5,158 bases of DNA from Allobrachymonas sp. (lineage in GTDB: Bacteria; Pseudomonadota; Gammaproteobacteria; Burkholderiales; Burkholderiaceae_C): assembly GCA_030538335.1 (NCBI GenBank), contig JAUNUE010000064.1, positions 1,693 to 6,850 of the forward strand. The letters run 5' to 3'. Within the stretch, counting starts at the first letter, position 1; every line of letters begins with the position of its first letter. A model generated the notes under the pieces. It was not told the origin of the DNA. It made no database searches and saw only the letters and a program-made list of their open reading frames with translations. This document shows, one piece after another, positions 1 through 5,158 of this stretch. The translations under genes and the position numbers were made by a program.

Positions 1-1708
1 CCTCGAAAAAAGCTACAGTCTGCAGCCTTGGCGCAGCACGCTGCCACTGGCGTCTTATGTGGGCAGCAGCACCTTGCCCAGCACGGTAGACCTGTACCTC
101 AACGGACTCAAACAGTACAGCCAGCAGGTGCCTGCCGGACCTTACGAACTGGTGTTGCCGCCGGGCATCAGCGGTGCCCATATGGCCCGCGTCGTAGCCA
201 CCGATATTCTGGGGCGCACCACTGTGGTCGACATGCCGCTGTATGGCGGCAGCTACATGCTGGCGCGTGGCCTGAACGAGTGGTCGGTAGAGGCCGGTTA
301 CATCCGCACCGGATTTGGAGAAAAATCATTTGCCTACCACCGTGAACCTGTCGTCAGCGGCACCTTGCGTTACGGTTTGAGCAACTGGCTCACGGGGCAG
401 GTGCATGCTGAGGCCGCACGCAACTACCAGCAATGGGGCGTGGGCGCCAACTTGCTGGTCGGCCCTTTGGGGCAGCTTAATGCCACAGCCGCCCAGAGCC
501 GCCTGCATGGCGTGAGCGGCCGGCGTATGGATGCTTCGTTTACCACCCGGATCAAGGGCGTGTCGTTGGGGGTGGGGCATTCAGAAACCGATGCCCGCTT
601 TGCTTCGCTGGATCGCATCCTGCCCAGTGCGCCCCCCATTGCCCAAGGAGAACGCCTTCGCACCAGCACCGCCAGCATGGGATTTGGCTCAAATACCTGG
701 GGCAACTGGTCGCTCGGCTACATCCGCTTTCAGCGTGGCACCCAGGCCGCAGAAAGCACAGCTTCGTTGAACTGGAGCAAAGCGCTTTCGCGTCGTCTCC
801 AACTCCATGTGGGCGCAACCCAAGGCTTTTCGGGGCCACGGCAACGCAGCCTGTATGCCAGCGTATCGTTGAATCTGGATAACCGGATATCGTCCAGCGT
901 TACGGCACAACACGCCACAGGGGGCAGCGGCCCCGCCTCCACCAGCTACCTGGCCGAGTTGCGCCGCCCAGGGCAGGGGCTGGAAAGCTGGGGCTGGCAC
1001 CTCTCGGCACAAGCCCAAGGCCAGAGCGGATCCCGCATGCAAAGCCAATACACAGCCGGGGTTGATTACAACAACCAGTATGGCGAGGGCTGGGCCACCC
1101 TGCAAAGCAGCCCCTGGAACAGCTACCACGCGCAAGCCTCCTGGCGCGGCGGCCTGGTACTGGCACAGGGGGGCTTGTTTGCCAGCAAGAGCATTTACGA
1201 CAGCTTTGCCGTTGTTGATACCGACGGCATACCCCATGTGCCGGTGCGTTCTCAAAACAACCCTGTGGGTCAAACCAACCAGCAGGGGCTGCTGCTGGTA
1301 CCGAACCTCGCCTCTTACCAAAAAAACAGCATCCACATCGACACGCGGCAACTGCCCGCCAACCTGCTGGTTGAACGGTCGCAGGCCGAGGTGGTGCCTT
1401 CAGAAAAATCAGGGATGATGGTGCGATTCGGTTTGCGCAAGGTGCGGTCGGTCATGTTTACCGCCGTCAATACCGCAGGAGAAACGTTGCCGCCCGGCAG
1501 CACTATCATCAATGCCTCGGGCACGCCTGTGGCGGTAACAGGTTTTGACGGCAAGGTGTACCTTGACGACGTGCCGCCCGGCACAACAACACTGCGCATA
1601 CACAGCGCCAACGGCCAAGCGCCCTGCACCGTTACGGTACACATGGCCGATGAGCCCGCTTCCACCGAGTGGGTGCCGGATTTGGGGAGCCAGACATGCA
1701 AAAACTGA
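1..1708 (+). CDS. Outer-membrane usher of an archaic (Csu-type) chaperone-usher pilus, 5'-truncated
   Basis: The reading frame is open from base 2, so the gene starts upstream of the window; 568 residues are visible, against roughly 800 or more for complete ushers. Ushers are outer-membrane beta-barrels that receive chaperone-subunit complexes and thread the growing pilus to the surface. Visible residues about 20-80 look like the plug region and its return to the barrel: a TVDLYLNG stretch, then VPAGPYEL, then ATDILGRTTVVDMPLY. Residues about 85-400 are alternating, aromatic-rich barrel strands (for example YGLSNWLTGQVHAEA). Residues 423-444 carry the conserved GQTNQQGLLLVPNL segment that follows the barrel in ushers. 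The C-terminal domain has the typical GFDGKVYLDDVPPG segment and cysteines at visible residues 542 and 566 that may form the usual disulfide. Its end overlaps the next gene, which encodes an SCPU-domain subunit; this pairing points to the Csu-like archaic family (CsuD-like) rather than to FimD/PapC. Family is confident; the sub-clade is inferred from context. Confidence 0.93.
   Translation, partial: LEKSYSLQPWRSTLPLASYVGSSTLPSTVDLYLNGLKQYSQQVPAGPYELVLPPGISGAHMARVVATDILGRTTVVDMPLYGGSYMLARGLNEWSVEAGYIRTGFGEKSFAYHREPVVSGTLRYGLSNWLTGQVHAEAARNYQQWGVGANLLVGPLGQLNATAAQSRLHGVSGRRMDASFTTRIKGVSLGVGHSETDARFASLDRILPSAPPIAQGERLRTSTASMGFGSNTWGNWSLGYIRFQRGTQAAESTASLNWSKALSRRLQLHVGATQGFSGPRQRSLYASVSLNLDNRISSSVTAQHATGGSGPASTSYLAELRRPGQGLESWGWHLSAQAQGQSGSRMQSQYTAGVDYNNQYGEGWATLQSSPWNSYHAQASWRGGLVLAQGGLFASKSIYDSFAVVDTDGIPHVPVRSQNNPVGQTNQQGLLLVPNLASYQKNSIHIDTRQLPANLLVERSQAEVVPSEKSGMMVRFGLRKVRSVMFTAVNTAGETLPPGSTIINASGTPVAVTGFDGKVYLDDVPPGTTTLRIHSANGQAPCTVTVHMADEPASTEWVPDLGSQTCKN
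1684..1689 (+). promoter_or_regulatory. Ribosome binding site of the tip-adhesin gene, inside the usher gene
   Basis: A GGGGAG stretch lies six bases before the ATG at 1696. It decides that start over an upstream in-frame GTG at 1669, which would add nine residues in front of an otherwise normal signal peptide. The site is embedded in the last codons of the usher gene, which fits translational coupling. Confidence 0.7.
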
Positions 1709-2700
1709 TTAGAGCTTTAGCTGCGGCAACGATGGCATTTGTTTGCTTGCCTGCCCATGCTTGGCTGAACTGCTCTTTCGGCACCGTGCCTACGCTCAAT
1801 TTTGGCACCATTGATCCACTTTCGGGTCAATTGCCAACCACTTCAGCCACTTTTACGGTAAGTTGTACCAAAGGAGGCGGAGATATTGGCAACACAGCCA
1901 ACGTATGTCTGTATATTGGCGACGGCAGCGCTGGTAACGGCAATACCTACCAGCCGCGCCGCATGCAAGCTGCAGCCAGCAATTACGCGGGCTTCCAGAT
2001 CAATAAAGACAGCAATAACCAGACTTTTTGGGGCACCTACTCGCCCAATGGCACGCCATTGCGTGTGTCGTTTCCGCTAACGGGTCGTAGAGGCAGTGCC
2101 ACGGTGACCTTGTATGCACAGATGGTTCCTTACGGAGGAAGTACCGATCTGTCAAACCTGGTGCCAGGAGCATACCAAAGCAATTATGACGCGGATCATA
2201 CTTATTGGGAGAGCACCCTGACCTCATGGCAAACAGCAGATGATTATTGCAATCCAAAGCTGTACAGCGACCAATCAGGCAGATTCCCTTTCATCGTCCA
2301 GGCCACAGTCAACAAGCAATGCCGCATCACCGAAACCAATACACTTGACTTTGGCACCGTCAACGACCTCAGCGCTGCGGCAGCCCAGCAGGTCAGCACC
2401 CTCAAGGTACAGTGCACCAACCAGACGCCCTACCGTATCGGCCTGGACAATGGCAAACAGCCCCTATCGGGCCAGCGCCGCATGGTCATGTCTACCAATC
2501 CGGCAGAATTCGTCAGCTACGACTTGTACCGTGATGCTGCCCGTACCCAGCGCTGGGGCAATACGGCCTCCATCGATACCCAACCCGGCACAGGGTCAGG
2601 CCAGGCACAAAGCTACACCATTTACGGCAAGGTGCTGGCGCCGCAAAACCCCATGGCAGGTACTTACAACGACACGATTCAAGTGTTGGTAACGTACTGA
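1696..2700 (+). CDS. Two-domain spore coat U (SCPU) pilus protein, CsuE-like tip adhesin
   Basis: The 334-residue product begins with a classical signal peptide (MQKLIRALAAATMAFVCLPAHA, here split as a basic start, a hydrophobic core and an AHA cleavage site), giving a mature protein starting at Trp23. Two SCPU-type immunoglobulin-like domains follow. The first, about 23-195, starts with an LNCSFGTVPTLNFGTIDPL segment and has cysteines 26, 57 and 71. The second, about 200-334, is a near-canonical SCPU domain: Cys209, LDFGTVNDL, Cys240, an RIGLDNG segment, RRMV, SYDLYRD and a C-terminal YTIYGKVLAPQNPMAGTYNDTIQVLVTY-type ending (key residues: YGK, GTYNDTI). Size and layout match the CsuE tip adhesin of archaic pili: the C-terminal domain accepts a donor strand from the next subunit and the N-terminal domain sits at the tip and contacts surfaces. 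The start overlaps the usher gene by 13 bases, so the two are co-transcribed. The N-terminal half is markedly less G+C-rich than the usher. Tip position is inferred from family knowledge. Confidence 0.9.
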   Translation: MQKLIRALAAATMAFVCLPAHAWLNCSFGTVPTLNFGTIDPLSGQLPTTSATFTVSCTKGGGDIGNTANVCLYIGDGSAGNGNTYQPRRMQAAASNYAGFQINKDSNNQTFWGTYSPNGTPLRVSFPLTGRRGSATVTLYAQMVPYGGSTDLSNLVPGAYQSNYDADHTYWESTLTSWQTADDYCNPKLYSDQSGRFPFIVQATVNKQCRITETNTLDFGTVNDLSAAAAQQVSTLKVQCTNQTPYRIGLDNGKQPLSGQRRMVMSTNPAEFVSYDLYRDAARTQRWGNTASIDTQPGTGSGQAQSYTIYGKVLAPQNPMAGTYNDTIQVLVTY

Positions 2701-2708
2701 AAACCTGC

Positions 2709-3671
2709 TTATGCCGCCAGCGCCGCTTTGGCCGCCGCATACTCCTGCCGCCACTGCGCCACACGTTCGGCCACACTTTGCACCTGCGTGATGGCGGCTA
2801 TGCCCTGGCCACAGCCCCAAATGTCTTTCCACGCCTTGGCACCTTCCGTCGCTTGGGTAAAGTCCATTTTGGTGGGGTCGGCTTCGGGCAGGTTCTGCGG
2901 ATCCATGCCTGCTGCTGCAATCGACGGTGCCAGATAGTTGCCGTGGATGCCGGTGAAGTAGTTGCTGTAGACAATGTCGTCAGACGTGCTGTTCACCACG
3001 CACTGCTTGTACGCCTCGGCCGCACGCGCCTCTTCGGTGGCGATGAAGGCGCTGCCGATGTAGGCAAAGTCTGCCCCCATGGCCTGCGCGGCCAGAACGC
3101 TGCGGCCATTGGCAATCGCACCGCTCAAGGCCAGCGGCCCGTTGAACCATTGGCGAATTTCCTGCACCAGCGCAAACGGGCTTTTCACCCCCGCGTGTCC
3201 GCCCGCGCCTGCGGCTACGGCCACCAGACCGTCAGCGCCCTTCTCAATTGCCTTGTGGGCAAAACGGTTGTTGATCACATCGTGCAGCACCACGCCGCCA
3301 TAGCTGTGCGCCGCAGCATTCACCTCAGGCACAGCACCAAGGCTCGTGATGATGACCGGCACCTTGTACTTCACGCACAGCGCCATATCGTCCATGAGCC
3401 GTGCATTGCTCTTGTGCACGATCTGGTTGATCGCAAACGGCGCAGCAGGTTGGTCAGGGTGTGCGGCGTTGTGCGCCGCCAGCGCCTCGGTGATCTCGGC
3501 CAGCCATTCATCGAGTTGCGACGCCGGCCGCGCATTGAGCGCCGGCATGCTGCCCACAATGCCCGCCTTGCACTGGGCAATGACAAGCGCAGGCGTGCTG
3601 ATGATGAACATCGGCGCACCGATCACGGGAAAGGGAACACGCGCCAAAGCGCCGGGCAGGGTACGGGGCAT
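2709..3671 (-). CDS. Nitronate monooxygenase-family flavoenzyme (2-nitropropane dioxygenase-like)
   Basis: The 320-residue protein is a complete FMN-binding TIM barrel of the nitronate monooxygenase family, cytoplasmic, with no signal peptide. Enzymes of this family oxidise alkyl nitronates with oxygen using FMN; relatives include FabK enoyl-ACP reductase and quinone reductases, so the physiological substrate is not certain. Visible motifs in order: the barrel opening FPVIGAPM (14-21), an INQIVHKSN strand (81-89), VPVIITSLG (104-112), the GAGGHAG motif at 155-161 whose His159 aligns with the family's catalytic histidine, and the FMN phosphate-binding stretches SGAIANGRSV (183-192) and GADFAYIGSAF (199-209). 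The C-terminal part carries a SNYFTGIHGNYL segment often seen in proteobacterial members. The start is fixed by an in-frame stop at 3675-3677, two codons upstream, and by a GGAGC ribosome binding site. It runs convergently with the pilus operon, the stops being separated by 8 bases, so the two are functionally unrelated as far as can be seen. Confidence 0.92.
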   Translation of the reverse strand: MPRTLPGALARVPFPVIGAPMFIISTPALVIAQCKAGIVGSMPALNARPASQLDEWLAEITEALAAHNAAHPDQPAAPFAINQIVHKSNARLMDDMALCVKYKVPVIITSLGAVPEVNAAAHSYGGVVLHDVINNRFAHKAIEKGADGLVAVAAGAGGHAGVKSPFALVQEIRQWFNGPLALSGAIANGRSVLAAQAMGADFAYIGSAFIATEEARAAEAYKQCVVNSTSDDIVYSNYFTGIHGNYLAPSIAAAGMDPQNLPEADPTKMDFTQATEGAKAWKDIWGCGQGIAAITQVQSVAERVAQWRQEYAAAKAALAA

Positions 3672-3679
3672 GGGTCAAA

Positions 3680-3684
3680 GCTCC
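3680..3684 (-). promoter_or_regulatory. Ribosome binding site of the nitronate monooxygenase gene
   Basis: Read on the minus strand this is GGAGC, with its GGAG core nine bases before the ATG that ends at 3671. It follows two T-rich runs (about 3686-3703) that leave the site in a weakly structured stretch. Together with the in-frame stop just upstream of the ATG it fixes the start. Confidence 0.6.
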
Positions 3685-3722
3685 GAAAAAATGGAAAAAG
3701 GCAATTCACTGCAGAGGCGTAG

Positions 3723-3750
3723 GGCAGAACCTCCGTCAGGAGATTCTGCC
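3723..3750 (-). other. Hairpin with 12-pair stem and four-base loop
   Basis: GGCAGAA at 3723-3729 is the exact reverse complement of TTCTGCC at 3744-3750, and inside it CTCC (3731-3734) pairs with GGAG (3739-3742) around a GTCA loop. The single interruption, C3730 against A3743, becomes a U-G wobble in minus-strand RNA, so the stem is continuous in the transcript that leads into the nitronate monooxygenase gene. No U-tract follows directly; the nearest T run on that strand is about 20 bases further on, so it is not a canonical terminator. It could be a leader RNA structure, a Rho-assisted terminator of the upstream genes, or a dispersed palindromic repeat. Confidence 0.6.
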
Positions 3751-3778
3751 GCATGTGAAACCTTCAAGGGATGCATGC

Positions 3779-3803
3779 GTCGGAATCGCTGCGCGGTTCC
3801 GAC
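3779..3803 (+). other. Hairpin with 11-pair stem and three-base loop
   Basis: GTCGGAA at 3779-3785 is the exact reverse complement of TTCCGAC at 3797-3803. The stem continues with a T-G pair (3786/3796) and CGC (3787-3789) against GCG (3793-3795), leaving a TGC loop. The T-G pair is a wobble in plus-strand RNA and a mismatch in minus-strand RNA, so the stem is better on the plus strand although both flanking genes are on the minus strand. It lies 37 bases beyond the stop codon of the 179-residue gene and may help end that transcript, but no T tract follows on either strand. Confidence 0.55.
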
Positions 3804-3840
3804 TTACTATTCAATATTGGCTATCCACTTAACCCTATGC

Positions 3841-4380
3841 TTAGCCGTAATTCGCATCATGTGCGTTCGAAACTTCGCGGTTGTACCTTGCTTCAAACGC
3901 TGCGAGGTTTTCAGCCTTGCTCCAGAGGCTCGCGATGTACTCAAATTCTTGCTCGAACGGCTTACGGAACGCGTCCATATCGGTTGCGTATTCGCAATTT
4001 CTGCTGAGCATGACCAACCAGGATGGGTATCCAAGGTTGGCAGATAGTTGGGTCAACTTTGCGTCAAGGGATGCAAGAGACTCCCTTCCCGAAAGATACA
4101 AAGGTCGTAAGCTAGCCACGTACTTCCCCGCCACCAGTTGTTTATCCATGCGCTCGGAGCCTGAATAGCGTTCAAGAATTTCTTGAACCAGTTTCAATGC
4201 TTCATCATGGTTTGCAGGAGCAGCAAGCAGCACCACCTCCAGATCATCACCTTCTTGATCGTGTTGCAATCGTTGAGCGGCCCAGTCAATGCACGACTGA
4301 ATCTCGCCGACCCCAAGCGCAAGCAATGTGTAGTGGTACTGAAGTTGATCGATAGCTTCCATAGACTGCCAACTATGCAT
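3841..4380 (-). CDS. Hypothetical protein, 179 residues, unrecognised
   Basis: I do not recognise this protein. It has no signal peptide or membrane segment and looks like a soluble, mainly helical, acidic cytoplasmic protein. The N-terminal part (about 8-70) has the pattern of a YHYTLLALGVGEIQSCIDWAAQ helix followed by EVVLLAAPANHDEALKLVQEILERYSG, reminiscent of small helical proteins found among toxin-immunity and defence-associated families, but that is only a resemblance. Residues 90-179 contain an LRPLYLSGRESLASLDAKLTQL-like helix and an FEYIASLWSKAENLAAFEARYN helix rich in aromatic residues. Its ATG directly follows the stop of the M61 peptidase gene, so it is probably co-transcribed and translationally coupled; a second Met at residue 7 (4360-4362) is an alternative start, and neither has a strong ribosome binding site. 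Two sampled 60-base lines have 29 and 30 G+C, against 36 and 39 in two lines of the peptidase gene, suggesting separate origin. Being coding is supported by an intact frame with protein-like composition. Confidence 0.72.
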   Translation of the reverse strand: MHSWQSMEAIDQLQYHYTLLALGVGEIQSCIDWAAQRLQHDQEGDDLEVVLLAAPANHDEALKLVQEILERYSGSERMDKQLVAGKYVASLRPLYLSGRESLASLDAKLTQLSANLGYPSWLVMLSRNCEYATDMDAFRKPFEQEFEYIASLWSKAENLAAFEARYNREVSNAHDANYG

Positions 4381-5158
4381 TCACGCCCAAGGCCAGTTTT
4401 TGCGCGTGCCATCGTCTGCCGCAATTTGCAATTTCCAGTGCGGCTCGGCCTTGGCGGGCAATTCAAGGTTCAGGCGCAGCAGGCGGCGGTCGCGGGCGAC
4501 CAGTGCGGTGAGGCGTTGTGGGGTTTTCTTGTCCTTCTTGTCTTGCGCAGCGGCTGGCGGCAGGCAAGCCTTGACATCGGCCAGGCTGCGCACACGCCAT
4601 GCGGTGTGTGCGCCGGGAAAGGTGGGTTCCACTTCCACGCCCAGCCATTCGTCGCCGGGGGCGAAGCCTGCCACTTCGGCGGCACCGCCACGGAATACGG
4701 CTTGCACCAGGATGCTGCCGTCTTCCTTGCAGCGCAGGCCCCATTGCCGACCCAGATCGGCGTCGCGCTTGAGCAGATCAATGCCTGCTTCCTGCAACAG
4801 GGTTTCTACCGGAAGTTCGTCGGTGCCATGTACCCAGGCAGCTATCTCGCGGGCAAAGCTGCGCCCGCCCAAGTCCTGCAAGACAGCACGCACATCATGT
4901 TCGGTCATGCCCGTGGGCGGATTCGATGCGGCGTAGCAGCGCTCGTACAGGGCGCGCACCACGGCATCGAGCGTGGTCTTGCCTTCGCGGCGCAGGGTGA
5001 GATCGAGGCACAGGCCCACCAGCGCGCCTTTGGTGTAGTAGCTGACGGTGGTGTTGGGCGTGTTGGCGTCGGGTCGGTAGTATTTCGTCCAGGCCTCAAA
5101 GCTGGCTTGCGCCACGCTGTGGATGCGGCGGCCAGGGCTGTTGCGCACGTTGTCGAGG
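4381..5158 (-). CDS. M61-family metallopeptidase with PDZ domain (glycyl aminopeptidase-like), 5'-truncated
   Basis: The frame is open to the right edge of the window (codons continue upstream of a GTG at 5146-5148), so only the last 258 residues are visible. Members are zinc aminopeptidases, often called glycyl aminopeptidases, with an N-terminal beta domain, a thermolysin-like catalytic domain and a C-terminal PDZ domain. Visible residues 9-60 hold the family's helical end of the catalytic domain: GRRIHSVAQASFEAWTKYY, then NTPNTTVSYYTKGALVGLCLDLTLR. Residues 101-116 carry the F...WVHGTDELP segment. A PDZ domain follows at about 136-215 (SILVQAVFRGGAAEVAGFAPGDEWL region), interrupted by a lysine-rich KKDKK linker, and the protein ends in a short beta tail with a KNWPWA terminus. 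The zinc-binding HExxH motif would lie upstream and cannot be checked, nor can a signal peptide. The stop codon abuts the next gene's ATG. Family assignment is firm; substrate is unknown. Confidence 0.92.
   Translation of the reverse strand, partial: LDNVRNSPGRRIHSVAQASFEAWTKYYRPDANTPNTTVSYYTKGALVGLCLDLTLRREGKTTLDAVVRALYERCYAASNPPTGMTEHDVRAVLQDLGGRSFAREIAAWVHGTDELPVETLLQEAGIDLLKRDADLGRQWGLRCKEDGSILVQAVFRGGAAEVAGFAPGDEWLGVEVEPTFPGAHTAWRVRSLADVKACLPPAAAQDKKDKKTPQRLTALVARDRRLLRLNLELPAKAEPHWKLQIAADDGTRKNWPWA

Larger units (their letters stand above)
3672..3840. other. Intergenic leader upstream of the nitronate monooxygenase gene, hairpin-rich
   Basis: This 169-base gap separates the stop of the unidentified 179-residue gene from the nitronate monooxygenase start, both on the minus strand. 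It holds two strong hairpins (annotated separately) and T-rich runs just before the ribosome binding site. I see no convincing sigma-70 promoter: on the minus strand TTGAAG-like and AATATTGAATAG-like pieces occur, but none with a well-spaced partner box. No coding region is supported here. A promoter for the enzyme gene is expected but not located. Confidence 0.6.

Noticed and set aside
689..1351. 220-codon minus-strand frame inside the usher gene
   Set aside because: Low-complexity Ala/Gly/Arg/Pro composition and no motif; it is the complement of a well-supported usher reading frame.
2701..2745. Possible terminator after the tip-adhesin gene or the enzyme gene (GCCA/TGGC pairing near 2716-2735)
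   Set aside because: Only four pairs around a nine-base loop, inside the enzyme's coding end, and the only nearby T run on the minus strand is four bases and not adjacent.
2778..3722. Long open frame of 314 codons on the plus strand across the whole nitronate monooxygenase gene
   Set aside because: It is rich in Arg, His and Val with no recognisable motif, as expected for the complement of a G+C-rich gene; the minus-strand frame has clear family motifs.
3723..3750. Guanidine-II (mini-ykkC) riboswitch, considered because the minus-strand hairpin loop contains an ACGG string
   Set aside because: The ACG falls partly in the stem rather than as an ACGR loop closed by a C-G pair, and the neighbouring hairpin has a GCA loop, so the required pair of ACGR loops is absent.
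3346..4047. 233-codon plus-strand frame spanning the enzyme's 5' end, the intergenic gap and the end of the 179-residue gene
   Set aside because: It crosses two supported genes on the other strand and both hairpins, has no ribosome binding site or recognisable domain, and its composition changes along its length.
4400..4936. 178-codon plus-strand frame over the M61 peptidase gene
   Set aside because: Ser/Arg/Pro-rich shadow of the peptidase frame, which has clear M61 and PDZ motifs.

Overview
The window looks like a chromosomal segment of a Gram-negative proteobacterium, most likely a betaproteobacterium of the Burkholderiales/Comamonadaceae type. That guess rests on the G+C-rich coding style, on an outer-membrane usher with a secreted pilin-like protein, and on the kinds of housekeeping enzymes present. 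The genus cannot be fixed from sequence reading alone. Five protein-coding genes cover almost everything; no tRNA, rRNA, insertion sequence or CRISPR array is visible.

Left part (1-2700, plus strand): the 3' end of an operon for an archaic (Csu-like, sigma-clade) chaperone-usher pilus. A 5'-truncated outer-membrane usher is followed, with a 13-base overlap, by a two-domain spore coat protein U (SCPU) type subunit of the size and layout of the CsuE tip adhesin. Pilus rod subunits and the periplasmic chaperone would be expected upstream, outside the window. The usher would form the secretion pore, and the two-domain protein would be exported first and sit at the pilus tip.

Middle (2709-3671, minus strand): an FMN-dependent nitronate monooxygenase-family enzyme, convergent with the pilus operon across only 8 bases. 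Its 169-base upstream gap holds two strong perfect or near-perfect hairpins that no gene explains.

Right part (3841-5158, minus strand): the C-terminal part of an M61-family metallopeptidase with a PDZ domain, whose 5' end lies outside the window. Its stop codon directly abuts the start of a 179-residue protein that I do not recognise. That protein gene is clearly less G+C-rich than the peptidase gene and may be a later insertion in this locus.

I see no convincing evidence of a wholly new system. The best candidates for a second look are the unidentified 179-residue protein, the hairpin pair in the nitronate monooxygenase leader, and the compositionally distinct N-terminal domain of the tip adhesin.
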